A stretch of 64,000 nt of DNA, taken from Plantactinospora soyae (GTDB lineage: Bacteria; Actinomycetota; Actinomycetes; Mycobacteriales; Micromonosporaceae). Of the stretch, positions 56,064 through 64,000 are shown in pieces. The notes under the pieces were generated by a model, which saw only the letters and a list, made by a program, of their open reading frames with translations, had not been told where the DNA came from and ran no database searches. Each line of letters opens with the position of its first letter. Position 1 is the stretch's first letter. The stretch spans positions 8,804,001 to 8,868,000 of the forward strand of contig NZ_JADBEB010000001.1 of assembly GCF_014874095.1 (NCBI RefSeq), written 5' to 3'. The position numbers and the translations under genes were made by a program.

Positions 56064-59000
56064 TCAGGACGCTCCGGTACGCCGGACCCGGGCGGCACTC
56101 TTCGGCTGCGTCGCCTTCGCGGCCACGGTCTTTCCGCTCTTCGCGCCCTTCGCGCTCGCGCCGGCCGCCGCCTTCACCCCGCCGCCGTCGGCCTTCGCCG
56201 CGCCGGTCGCCTTCGCGGTGCCATTGTCCTTCGCGGTGCCGTTGTCCTTGGCGGTGCCATTGCCCTTGGCGGTGCCGGTCGCCTTCGCGGTGCTGCCGGG
56301 CGCCTTCGCGGCTTCGGTCACCTTCGCGGTGCTGCCGGCCGCCTTCGTGCTCGCGCCGATGGCCCTGGTCGGACCGCCGTTGGTCTTCGCGGCCCCGCCG
56401 TTGGCCTTGGTCGCCCGTCCGATGGCGGCGGTCGCCCCCTGGGCCGGGCCGGTGAGTCCCAGCACCGGGCGCAGGAACTCCCCGGTGTGGCTGTCCGGTA
56501 CGTTGGCCAACTCCTCCGGGGTGCCGGCGGCCAGGACCATGCCGCCCCGGTACCCGCCCTCGGGGCCCATGTCGATCAGCCAGTCGGCGGTCTTGATCAC
56601 GTCGAGGTTGTGCTCGATGACGACCACCGTGTTGCCCTTGTCCACCAGGCTGTCCAACACCCCGAGGAGCTTGCGGATGTCCTCGAAGTGCAGGCCGGTG
56701 GTCGGCTCGTCGAGCACGTACACGGTGCGTCCGGTGGACCGCTTCTGCAGCTCGGAGGCGAGCTTGACCCGCTGCGCCTCACCGCCGGAGAGCGTGGGTG
56801 CCGGCTGGCCGAGCCGGACGTAGCCGAGGCCGACGTCGACCAGAGTCTTCAGGTGCCGGTGGATGGCCGGGATCGCCGAGAAGAACTCGGACGCCTCCTC
56901 GATCGGCATCTCCAGGATGTCGGAGACCGTACGGCCCTTGTAGTGCACCTCCAGGGTCTCCCGGTTGTAGCGGGCGCCCTTGCAGACCTCGCACGGGACG
57001 TAGACGTCCGGCAGGAAGTTCATCTCGATCTTGATCGTGCCGTCGCCGCTGCACGCCTCGCACCGGCCGCCCTTGACGTTGAACGAGAACCGGCCCGGCC
57101 CGTAGCCGCGTACCTTCGCCTCGGTGGTCTCGGCGAAGAGCTTGCGGACGTGGTCCCAGACCCCGGTGTAGGTGGCCGGATTGGATCGCGGGGTACGCCC
57201 GATCGGCGACTGGTCGACTCCGACCACCTTGTCGACGTGCTCGATACCACTGATCCGGGTGTGCCGGCCGGGCACCAGCCGGGCACCGTTGATCTGGTTG
57301 GCCAGCACCGCGTAGAGGATGTCGTTGACCAGCGTCGACTTGCCCGAGCCGCTGACCCCGGTGACCGCGATGAACTGGCCGAGCGGGAACGACACGGTGA
57401 GGTTGCGCAGGTTGTGCTCCCGCGCCCCCTGCACCACCAGCTCCCGACCCGGCGTCTGCGGCCGGCGCCCCTGCGGAGTGGGGATCGACCGGCGACCCGA
57501 GAGGTAGGCCCCGGTCACCGACTCGGGGTTGGTCAGCAGGTCGGAGACCGAGCCGCTGTGCACGATCGCTCCGCCGTGCTCACCGGCCCCCGGCCCGATG
57601 TCGACGATCCAGTCCGCGGTCCGGATGGTGTCCTCGTCGTGCTCCACCACGATCAGGGTGTTGCCCAGCCCCTTGAGCCGGACCAGCGTCTCGATCAGCC
57701 GGTGGTTGTCCCGCTGGTGCAGCCCGATCGACGGCTCGTCCAGTACGTACAGCACCCCGACCAGGCCGGAACCGATCTGGGTGGCGAGCCGGATCCGCTG
57801 CGCCTCGCCGCCGGAGAGCGTGCCGGCGGGCCGGTCCAGCGACAGGTAGTCCAGGCCGACGTCGACCAGGAACCGCAGTCGGGCGTTGATCTCCTTGAGC
57901 ACCCGCTCGGCGATCATCTTCTGCCGGTCGGTGAGGGTCATCGCGCCGAGCAGGTCGGCGCACTCGCCGACCGACAGCGCACAGACCTCGGCGATGTTCC
58001 GCCCGCCCAGCGTGACCGCCAGCACCTCGGGCTTGAGCCGGCTGCCCCGACAGACCGGACAGGGGACGTCCCGCATGTAGCCCTCGTACTTGTCCCGGGA
58101 CCAGTCCGACTCGGTGTCGGTGTGCCGGCGCTCGATCCACTGCACCACGCCCTCGAAGCCGGTGTAGTAGGAGCGCTCGCGGCCGTACTTGTTGCGGTAG
58201 CGCACGTGCACCTGGTCGCCGGAGCCGTGCAGGATGGTCTTCTGCGCCCGCGAGGGCAACGCCCGCCACGGGGTGTCAACGTCGAAGTGCTCGGCCTCGC
58301 CCAGCGCCTCCAGCAGGCGCATGAAGTATTCCTGGGTCTGCCCGCCGGACCACGGCTGGATCGCGCCCTCCCGCAGGGAGCGCTCCGGATCCGGGACGAT
58401 CAGGTCGGCGTCGACCTCCTTCTTGGTGCCCAGCCCGGTGCACTCGGGGCAGGCGCCGTAGGGGGCGTTGAAGGAGAAAACCCGGGGTTCGAGGTCCTCG
58501 ATCGCCAGCGGGTGGTCGTTGGGGCAGGCCAGGTGCTCGGAGTAGCGGCGCTCCCGCTGCGGGTCGTCCTCGGGCAGGTCGACGAAGTCGAGCAGGACCA
58601 GCCCGCCGGAGAGCCCGAGCGTGGCCTCGACCGAGTCGGTGAGCCGCTGCTTGGCGCTCGCCTTGACGGTGAGCCGGTCGACCACCACCTCGATGGTGTG
58701 CTTCTCCTGCTTCTTCAGCTTGGGCGGCTCGGTCAGCGGATAGACCACGCCGTCGACCCGGGCCCGCGCGTAGCCCTTGGACTGCAGTTCGGCGAAGAGG
58801 TCGACGTACTCCCCCTTGCGGCCGCGCACCACCGGGGCCAGCACCATGAACCGGGTGCCGTCCTCCATCGCCAGCACCCGGTCGACGATCTGCTGCGGGC
58901 TCTGCTTGGAGATCCGCTCGCCGCAGATCGGGCAGTGCGGCTCGCCCACCCGGGCGAAGAGCAGCCGGAGGTAGTCGTAGACCTCGGTGATCGTGCCGAC

Positions 59001-59294
59001 CGTGGACCGCGGGTTACGGGAGGTCGACTTCTGGTCGATCGAGACCGCCGGGCTCAGGCCCTCGATGAAGTCGACGTCCGGTTTGTCCATCTGGCCGAGG
59101 AACTGCCGGGCGTACGACGACAACGACTCGACGTAGCGACGCTGGCCCTCGGCGAAGATCGTGTCGAAGGCCAGGCTGGATTTACCGGACCCGGAGAGCC
59201 CGGTGAAGACGATCATTGCGTCACGCGGCAGGTCAAGGTTGACGTCACGCAGGTTGTGCTCACGCGCGCCACGGATGATCAGTCGGTCGGCCAC
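56064..59294 (-). CDS. uvrA: UvrABC excinuclease subunit A with long low-complexity C-terminal tail
   Basis: A 1076-residue damage-recognition ATPase. Both ABC domains are intact: [14 protein letters not shown] near the start and [14 protein letters not shown] in the second half, with LSGGEAQR signatures and zinc cysteines in [20 protein letters not shown] and CEACSGDG...CEVCKG. The normal protein ends near [12 protein letters not shown]. After that about 125 residues are Lys/Ala/Gly/Thr-rich with repeats such as [20 protein letters not shown], encoded by 18-base units at 56221-56292. The tail resembles the basic tails of histone-like proteins and may add DNA affinity (inference). Typical actinobacterial UvrA is shorter. 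Confidence 0.95.
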   Translation of the reverse strand: MADRLIIRGAREHNLRDVNLDLPRDAMIVFTGLSGSGKSSLAFDTIFAEGQRRYVESLSSYARQFLGQMDKPDVDFIEGLSPAVSIDQKSTSRNPRSTVGTITEVYDYLRLLFARVGEPHCPICGERISKQSPQQIVDRVLAMEDGTRFMVLAPVVRGRKGEYVDLFAELQSKGYARARVDGVVYPLTEPPKLKKQEKHTIEVVVDRLTVKASAKQRLTDSVEATLGLSGGLVLLDFVDLPEDDPQRERRYSEHLACPNDHPLAIEDLEPRVFSFNAPYGACPECTGLGTKKEVDADLIVPDPERSLREGAIQPWSGGQTQEYFMRLLEALGEAEHFDVDTPWRALPSRAQKTILHGSGDQVHVRYRNKYGRERSYYTGFEGVVQWIERRHTDTESDWSRDKYEGYMRDVPCPVCRGSRLKPEVLAVTLGGRNIAEVCALSVGECADLLGAMTLTDRQKMIAERVLKEINARLRFLVDVGLDYLSLDRPAGTLSGGEAQRIRLATQIGSGLVGVLYVLDEPSIGLHQRDNHRLIETLVRLKGLGNTLIVVEHDEDTIRTADWIVDIGPGAGEHGGAIVHSGSVSDLLTNPESVTGAYLSGRRSIPTPQGRRPQTPGRELVVQGAREHNLRNLTVSFPLGQFIAVTGVSGSGKSTLVNDILYAVLANQINGARLVPGRHTRISGIEHVDKVVGVDQSPIGRTPRSNPATYTGVWDHVRKLFAETTEAKVRGYGPGRFSFNVKGGRCEACSGDGTIKIEMNFLPDVYVPCEVCKGARYNRETLEVHYKGRTVSDILEMPIEEASEFFSAIPAIHRHLKTLVDVGLGYVRLGQPAPTLSGGEAQRVKLASELQKRSTGRTVYVLDEPTTGLHFEDIRKLLGVLDSLVDKGNTVVVIEHNLDVIKTADWLIDMGPEGGYRGGMVLAAGTPEELANVPDSHTGEFLRPVLGLTGPAQGATAAIGRATKANGGAAKTNGGPTRAIGASTKAAGSTAKVTEAAKAPGSTAKATGTAKGNGTAKDNGTAKDNGTAKATGAAKADGGGVKAAAGASAKGAKSGKTVAAKATQPKSAARVRRTGAS

Positions 59295-59413
59295 TGTCCG
59301 CGTACTCCCGGGGAGAAAAGATATGTTCTGTCCGATTCAGCGGCGCAGAGAAGCGCCTCGGCAACTCTAGCCCCGGCGTATGACAGTTTCCCGCCCCCGG
59401 ACATTCCCGCAGC

Positions 59414-60484
59414 TCAACGGGCCGGCCCTGCCCGCCTCCGGTGCTCCTTGTGAATCCGCTTCCACCGCTGCCGCTCCTCGGCGGACAGCCGGGCGTCCCG
59501 GCGCCGCATCTCGAAGGCGACCTCACGCTGGAGCTTCTGCCAACTCGCCCACCGGCGCGGAGCCAGGTCGCCGGACTCCAGCGCGGACCGGACCGCGCAG
59601 CCGGGCTCGCCCCGGTGCCCGCAGTCGGCGAACCGGCACGCGGCGATCAGCTCCGCGACGTCCGCGAACGCCTGGTCCAGGCCGGCCGCCGCGTCGAGCA
59701 GACCGACCGCCCGCACCCCGGGGGTGTCGAGCACGGCTCCACCGCCCGGAATCAGGATCAGTTCCCGGTGGGTGGTGGTGTGCCGACCCTTGCCGTCCAC
59801 CCCGCGTACCCCCTGGGTGGTCATCACCGTCGCCCCGGCCAACGCGTTGACCAGCGTCGACTTGCCCGCACCCGACGGTCCGAGCAGCGCGAGCGTACGA
59901 CCGGCGGCGACCCACGGGCGCAGCTGGGCCAACCCGGTCCCCCGCTGGGCGCTCACCGGCAGCACCGCCACTCCCGGCGCCACCTCGGCGAGCTGGGCGG
60001 CGACGGCCACCGGGTCGGCGACCAGATCACACTTGGTCAGCACCAGCAGTGGCTGTGCCCCCGACTCCCAGGCCAGCGCGAGCAGCCGCTCGATCCGACC
60101 CACGTCCGGCTCGGGGTGCAGCGGCTCGATCACGGCGGCGGCGTCGGCGTTGGCCGCCAGCACCTGCCCGGTCGAGTCCTTGTCGGCGGTCCGGCGCACG
60201 ATCGCGGTACGCCGGGGCAGCACCGCCTCCACCGTCAACCGCTGGTCCGGCCAACTCCGGACCAGCGTCCAGTCGCCCGCGCAGGGCAGGTTGACGGCGT
60301 CCCGCGCCGCCGCGATCAGCACCCCGCCGCCGAGACTGGCCCGCACCGGACCGTCGGCGCAGAGCACCGTGCACACTCCCCGGTCTGCCCGGGCCACCCG
60401 GCCGGGTCGGAGTTCATCGCCGCGGTCCGGGTACGCGGCGGCCAGTGACGCGTCCCAACCCAGGGACGCGAGATCGAAGGTCAT
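59414..60484 (-). CDS. rsgA: Ribosome small-subunit-dependent GTPase RsgA
   Basis: A 356-residue circularly permuted GTPase for 30S subunit maturation. The order is G4 (VLTKCDLV), then G1 (LLGPSGAGKSTLVNAL), T-rich switch (QGVRGVDGKGRHTTTHRE) and G3 (DTPGVR). An OB fold precedes them and a zinc site (CRFADCGHRGEPGC) follows. The C-terminus is Arg/Lys-rich. ATG 60484 follows AAAGGG by five bases. A 17-codon leader ORF with a strong ribosome binding site ends 15 bases upstream. Confidence 0.94.
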   Translation of the reverse strand: MTFDLASLGWDASLAAAYPDRGDELRPGRVARADRGVCTVLCADGPVRASLGGGVLIAAARDAVNLPCAGDWTLVRSWPDQRLTVEAVLPRRTAIVRRTADKDSTGQVLAANADAAAVIEPLHPEPDVGRIERLLALAWESGAQPLLVLTKCDLVADPVAVAAQLAEVAPGVAVLPVSAQRGTGLAQLRPWVAAGRTLALLGPSGAGKSTLVNALAGATVMTTQGVRGVDGKGRHTTTHRELILIPGGGAVLDTPGVRAVGLLDAAAGLDQAFADVAELIAACRFADCGHRGEPGCAVRSALESGDLAPRRWASWQKLQREVAFEMRRRDARLSAEERQRWKRIHKEHRRRAGPAR

Positions 60485-60499
60485 GTCAGCCCTTTGTCG

Positions 60500-60553
60500 T
60501 CAGAAGTGGGGTTCAGAAGTGGAAACGGGGGCCACGCGCACTGCGACCGGCAT
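60500..60553 (-). CDS. Leader peptide ORF upstream of rsgA
   Basis: ATG 60553 to TGA 60500 encodes MPVAVRVAPVSTSEPHF, 17 residues. A near-perfect ribosome binding site (GAGGAGGTGG) precedes the ATG by five to six bases, far better than those of most genes in the window. The stop is 15 bases before the rsgA start. Its position and translation signals suggest a short peptide, or a translational-coupling leader that controls rsgA. No conserved family is known to me. Confidence 0.6.
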   Translation of the reverse strand: MPVAVRVAPVSTSEPHF

Positions 60554-60706
60554 GAATCCCACCTCCTCACAGCTTCGGGTGACGCGTCGGCAATGACGGT
60601 AGGCGCTGTCCCGACCACACCGAAAGCCAATTCCGCCCCGCGACGCCGGATCGGCGGGACACCGCCTCCACCCGGCCCCGACGACCGACCGATAGGGTCG
60701 TAAGCC

Positions 60707-61486
60707 GTGACCCTCGACCCACTCGCACTCCTGCCCGAGGTGGACCGGGCGACGGAACGACTGTTCCGGACCGTCGCCGGGCTGGACGACGCCTCGGTCG
60801 GCGAACCGTCCCTGCTCCCCGGCTGGACCCGTGGACACGTGCTGACCCATCTCGCCCGGAACGCCGACAGCTACGTCAACCTGCTGACGTCGGCGCGTAC
60901 CGGCGAGGACGTCCCGCAGTACCCCAGCCCGGCGGCCCGGAACGACGGCATCGCGGCCGGAGCCGGCCGAACCCTCGCCGACCAGCTCGCCGACCTGCGG
61001 GCCAGTGCGGAGCGGCTCGCGGACGCGGCCCGGGAACTGCCGGCGGAGGCCTGGGCCGCGCAGGTCCGGTCGAACCTGGGGCCACGGGCGGCGGCGACCC
61101 TGGTCTGGGGCCGGCTGCGCGAGGTGGAGGTGCACCATGTCGACCTGGCCGCCGGCTACCGCACCGCCGACTGGCCGGACGCGTTCAGCCAGCGCCTGCT
61201 GCACGAGGTGGTGCACGACCTCGCCCGCCGGGACACGCCGCTCGCCCTGGTACTGCGCCCGACCGAGACCGGACAGCCGCTGCTCCTCGGCCCGGCCGGG
61301 CGACCCGACGGCGATCCGGAGCGCGGCGCCACCGACCGGAGGTCATCCGGCGTCGCCGACCCGGACCCGCGTACCGTCGCCGGCCCGGCACACGCGCTGG
61401 CCGGCTGGCTGACCGGCCGCGGTGCCGGCGAGAACCTCGTGGTCACGCCCGCCGGGCCGCTGCCGGCCGCGCCGGCCTGGATCTGA
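60707..61486 (+). CDS. Maleylpyruvate isomerase family mycothiol-dependent enzyme
   Basis: A 259-residue protein of the MDMPI/DinB-like fold. The metal-binding histidines are in HVLTHLARNADSY and REVEVHHVDLAAGY, with the conserved Trp-containing LLPGWTRGH. The family uses mycothiol as thiol cofactor; maleylpyruvate isomerase is the founding member, but most relatives are uncharacterised. The GTG start at 60707 follows a Pro/Arg-rich gap. The MBL-fold gene follows 35 bases downstream, an arrangement also seen near uvrA in other actinomycetes. Confidence 0.82.
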   Translation: MTLDPLALLPEVDRATERLFRTVAGLDDASVGEPSLLPGWTRGHVLTHLARNADSYVNLLTSARTGEDVPQYPSPAARNDGIAAGAGRTLADQLADLRASAERLADAARELPAEAWAAQVRSNLGPRAAATLVWGRLREVEVHHVDLAAGYRTADWPDAFSQRLLHEVVHDLARRDTPLALVLRPTETGQPLLLGPAGRPDGDPERGATDRRSSGVADPDPRTVAGPAHALAGWLTGRGAGENLVVTPAGPLPAAPAWI

Positions 61487-61521
61487 TCCGCCGACCTGGA
61501 CACCTACTCGGAGGCACCAAC

Positions 61522-62181
61522 ATGAGCGAGCACTACACCGGAGACGTCACCACCGGCGGACCACCCGACGTACGGACGCTGACCGGCCTGACCATCAGCA
61601 AGCTCTCGGTCGGCCCGATGGAGAACAACGCCTATCTGCTCCGTTGCCCGGCCAGCGGTGACCAGGTACTGATCGACGCCGCCAACGAGGCACCCCGGCT
61701 GCTGGAACTGGTCGGCGACGCCGGCCTGTCGACGGTGGTCACCACGCACCGGCACATGGACCACTGGGTGGCCCTGGAAGAGGTGGTGGCGACCACGGGG
61801 GCCCGCTCGCTGGTCCACGCGGCGGACGCCGATGGACTGCCGATCGCGTCCGAGCCGCTCGCCGACGGTGACCGGATCCGGGTCGGCGAGCGGTGGCTCG
61901 ACGTGATCCACATCGTCGGGCACACCCCCGGCTCGGTCGCGTTGCTCTACCAGGACGACACCGACGGCCGGCACCTCTTCACCGGGGACTCGTTGTTCCC
62001 GGGTGGGGTGGGGAACACCGAACAGGACCCGGTGCGGTTCAACTCGCTCATCGACGACGTGGAGCAGAAGGTCTTCGGCCGGCTGCCGGACGACACGTGG
62101 TTCTACCCCGGCCACGGGAAGGACTCGACGCTCGGCGCCGAGCGAGCGGCGCTGCCGGAGTGGCGGGCCCGCGGCTGGTGA
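61522..62181 (+). CDS. MBL-fold metallo-hydrolase
   Basis: A 219-residue metallo-beta-lactamase-fold hydrolase. The metal motif is THRHMDHW (HxHxDH), followed by HIVGHTPGSVALL (third His), FTGDSLFPGG (bridging Asp) and WFYPGHGKDST (last His), as in glyoxalase II-type enzymes. It probably hydrolyses a thioester, perhaps of mycothiol given the preceding gene; that is inference. ATG 61522 has CGGAGGC about seven bases upstream. Confidence 0.86.
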   Translation: MSEHYTGDVTTGGPPDVRTLTGLTISKLSVGPMENNAYLLRCPASGDQVLIDAANEAPRLLELVGDAGLSTVVTTHRHMDHWVALEEVVATTGARSLVHAADADGLPIASEPLADGDRIRVGERWLDVIHIVGHTPGSVALLYQDDTDGRHLFTGDSLFPGGVGNTEQDPVRFNSLIDDVEQKVFGRLPDDTWFYPGHGKDSTLGAERAALPEWRARGW

Positions 62182-62236
62182 ACCAGCCGGCCAGCCGTCG
62201 TCGCGGTGGCCGCCGCCCGGACCGATCCGCCCGTGC

Positions 62237-62884
62237 CTAGCCGAGATCGTCCAGTACGTCGGCCGCCAGGCCCCGCATGGTGTCCCGGTGCTGCGCCAGC
62301 GCCGCGTCCCAGGCTGCCTCGTCCAGCTCCTTGACCTGGTAGAAGACGGTAAACCTGGCGTTGCTCGACAGTACGAACAGCTCGATGGTGACCCGGTCCT
62401 TGTGGATGCCGAGGTAGGCCTTCTCCTCCAGGCCGGGCTCGGGCTTCCAGTGCAGGGTCGACCCGTCCTGCACGTACTTGTCGAACCCCTGCTGGAACTC
62501 CTGGGCAGTGGCCTGGTCGGCCGGCAGCGGCCCGTCGCTGCGGTTGAGGTACAGGGAGACACCCACCGAGCCGGTGCCCTCCCCCCAGGTGCAGTTGACG
62601 TTCTGCGCCAGCGGAGTGTCCGCGTCGGCGGCGCTGGGCGTACCGGGTCCCGTCTTCCGCAGCGAGGTGGCCGCCGCGCCGGTCAACGCCGGACAGGTGG
62701 CGGCGAGCTTCGACCACTTCCCGGTGAACCCGGCCGACGAGGCGGAGGGGGTCGGCGCGCCACCCGAACTGCCCACCCCGGCGGGCGGATCGGACTGCCC
62801 GCAACCGGTCGCCAGCAGCGGAAGAGCCAGCGCCAGCAGGGACACCTGCGCTAGCCGACGGAGTCGACCGGGCGTGCGGAGCAT
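62237..62884 (-). CDS. Lipoprotein, DUF3558-like
   Basis: A 215-residue exported lipoprotein: signal LAQVSLLALALPLLATGC with lipobox ATGC, then a Gly/Pro/Ser linker and a compact domain. CPALTG and NCTWGE provide two cysteines for a disulfide, as in DUF3558-type actinobacterial lipoproteins. Function is unknown. It follows the WXG/LXG-like gene by 55 bases in the same direction, suggesting a link with type VII secretion. Confidence 0.72.
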   Translation of the reverse strand: MLRTPGRLRRLAQVSLLALALPLLATGCGQSDPPAGVGSSGGAPTPSASSAGFTGKWSKLAATCPALTGAAATSLRKTGPGTPSAADADTPLAQNVNCTWGEGTGSVGVSLYLNRSDGPLPADQATAQEFQQGFDKYVQDGSTLHWKPEPGLEEKAYLGIHKDRVTIELFVLSSNARFTVFYQVKELDEAAWDAALAQHRDTMRGLAADVLDDLG

Positions 62885-62939
62885 GGGATGTTCCTCTCCT
62901 GATTCTTGGCTGTCCTGGGCCGGCGTACCTCGCCGGCCG

Positions 62940-63764
62940 CTATTCGGCGACCGGTGCCGGCCACTTCCCGTCCGCCGTCAGCCCGGTGAGGTCCGACTTC
63001 TCGGTCTCCAGGGCGAGGATCTGGTTCAGTACCTCGGCGATCCGGGTGCCGAGCGCGGTGATGTAGCCGATGACCTGGTTGACGGCCGTACCGATCAGCT
63101 CGGAGAAGTGCGCCAGTGCGTCCATCACCTGGGTGATGGCGCCGGCACCGGCGGCCGCGAGGTCGACGCAGCAGGTGGTGAGCGCGCCGTACACCTCGCC
63201 CATCCGCGCGCCGAGGCTCGACATGTACGTCATGTTGCCGGTGGCGGCGTCACCGAGGTACGTGGCCAGCGCCTCCACCTTGTCGGAGGCGTTGGTGACC
63301 GCGTCCTGCTGGTCCTGCCTCCGCTTCTCGTACGTGTTCTTGGTCGGGCCACGCCAGGCGTCGATCTCACCGGATCCGGTCATGTCCCCGTGCATCCCGG
63401 TGAGGGGGCGGTTCACCTTGTCCCCGAGGTCGAACGCGCGGGAGAAGAGCGAGGCCACCGGGATCGAGCCGGCCACGGACTTCTCGGCCTTCCCCAGCAG
63501 TTCCCCGATCTTGGTCTTGACCTGTTCGAGACGCTTGACGATCTCGCCGAGCCCCTCGCTGATGTCCGCGTTGAAGAACTCGAAGAACGAGTCGACCCAG
63601 CTGTCCTCGAGCTCTTTCTGCACCTTCTGAAGGAAGGCGTTGATCCGGTTTATCAGGTTGTTGAGCTCGGTGCGGGTCTTCGCGATGAACTGCTCGACCA
63701 GCTTCACCGCGCTGTCGAACGCCTGCACGGAAAGGGGCGTGTAGCTGGAGCTGGGTGGCGGCAA
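62940..63764 (-). CDS. WXG/LXG-like type VII secretion-associated protein
   Basis: A 274-residue, largely helical protein without signal peptide. YTPLSVQAFDSAVKLVEQFI and RTELNNLINRINAFLQKVQK form an N-terminal helical hairpin, EIDAWRGPTKNTYEKRRQDQ carries a WxG-like turn with a Y-x3-R/D element, and long helices follow with GAGAITQVMDALAHFSELIG. It resembles proteins secreted through ESX systems. The TTG start at 63764 has AAAGG seven bases upstream; further upstream codons lack a start. It follows the EspC-like gene by 31 bases. Confidence 0.68.
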   Translation of the reverse strand: MPPPSSSYTPLSVQAFDSAVKLVEQFIAKTRTELNNLINRINAFLQKVQKELEDSWVDSFFEFFNADISEGLGEIVKRLEQVKTKIGELLGKAEKSVAGSIPVASLFSRAFDLGDKVNRPLTGMHGDMTGSGEIDAWRGPTKNTYEKRRQDQQDAVTNASDKVEALATYLGDAATGNMTYMSSLGARMGEVYGALTTCCVDLAAAGAGAITQVMDALAHFSELIGTAVNQVIGYITALGTRIAEVLNQILALETEKSDLTGLTADGKWPAPVAE

Positions 63765-63795
63765 GACCGTACCTTTCTGGGACGCGCGGAAGCCG

Positions 63796-64000
63796 CTAGG
63801 ACTTCGCGATCTTGTCGAAGCTGGCGGCGCTCCGGCCATCGGTCCTGTCGTACTCGTCCGCGCACTTGTTCAACGCGTTGCCGAACTGGTCGAACTTCTT
63901 CGCCGCGTCCCGGAACAACCCGGTGAGCCAGCCGTGCGTCTTGGTGTACGCGCCGTGCTGGTCGGTCGCGGTCATCAGGGCGGTCCCCGGATCGATCACC
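63796..64000 (-). CDS. EspC-like ESX substrate, cut by the window edge
   Basis: Sixty-seven C-terminal residues are visible, and the frame continues off the edge (the GTG at 63999 need not be the start). HGAYTKTHGWLTGLFRDAAKKFDQFGNALNKCADEYDRTDGRS has the helical pattern and the Y-x2-TD end of EspC/type VII secretion targets. It is the most upstream visible gene of the ESX-associated group (EspC-like, WXG/LXG-like, lipoprotein). Confidence 0.65.
   Translation of the reverse strand, partial: VIDPGTALMTATDQHGAYTKTHGWLTGLFRDAAKKFDQFGNALNKCADEYDRTDGRSAASFDKIAKS

Noticed and set aside
59295-59345. Possible LexA/SOS box before uvrA (AGAACATATCTTTTC on the minus strand)
   Set aside because: Only one half (GAAC) fits; the other half lacks GTTC, so I do not call it.

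Overview
The window is very GC-rich, gene-dense DNA from an actinobacterium. The family-level match is to Micromonosporaceae (Micromonospora, Plantactinospora or relatives). Evidence includes actinobacterial marker proteins (WhiA, RbpA, OpcA, an acVLRF1-type release factor, a mycothiol-dependent maleylpyruvate isomerase-like protein, SufR with a complete suf operon) and an AAGGGCCCCTTCTT-type hairpin terminator that I associate with Micromonospora. It looks chromosomal. I see no rRNA, tRNA, insertion sequence, phage gene or CRISPR array. The family assignment is an inference from protein content, not a database result.

Layout. 1-0.3 kb: first codons of a leftward gene off the edge, with a consensus-like promoter and a LacI-type palindrome at the predicted +1. 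0.3-8 kb: small enzymes and regulators (DUF2630, RIO1-like kinase, HAD hydrolase, nitrilase-family amidohydrolase, thioesterase, TetR regulator, an MNIO/DUF692 oxidase with its partner, an atypical SDR, Mug glycosylase). 8-16.4 kb: ABC exporter, enoyl-CoA hydratase, a conserved 75-residue HTH protein, CadD-like transporter, ABC-F ATPase, zinc metallopeptidase, acVLRF1, LysE-like exporter. 16.7-19.9 kb: a large secreted penicillin-acylase-family enzyme with a discoidin-type C-terminus.

20-26.7 kb: the leftward operon sufR-sufB-sufD-Rieske ferredoxin-sufC-sufS-sufU-sufT, with short overlaps or gaps between most genes, for Fe-S cluster assembly. 26.8-30.2 kb: heme A synthase ctaA and heme O synthase ctaB, flanking an ATP-grasp protein and a small unknown. 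30.5-38.9 kb: the rightward operon tkt-tal-pgi-zwf-opcA-pgl (pentose phosphate pathway). 39-42.8 kb: leftward gap-pgk-tpiA-secG (lower glycolysis plus a translocase subunit) and rbpA. 43.3-46.3 kb: leftward rapZ-yvcK-whiA.

46.4-53.4 kb is an accessory block: ArsR-like regulator with MFS exporter, DUF4760-like protein, secreted lytic-transglycosylase-like protein, SWIM zinc-finger protein, membrane protein and a secreted propeller-like protein. It separates rapZ-yvcK-whiA from uvrC, which lie together in many actinobacteria. 53.4-62.2 kb holds uvrC, a Tat/lipoprotein Rieske protein, uvrA with a long Lys/Ala/Gly tail, rsgA preceded by a 17-codon leader ORF, an MDMPI-family protein and an MBL-fold hydrolase. 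62.2-64 kb begins a type VII secretion-associated group (lipoprotein, WXG/LXG-like protein, EspC-like protein cut by the edge).

The best leads are the MNIO pair without an intact substrate gene, the leader ORF before rsgA, the low-complexity tail of UvrA, the overlapping palindromes abutting the ArsR/MFS operon, and a degenerate ~22-bp tandem repeat family present in two intergenic regions.
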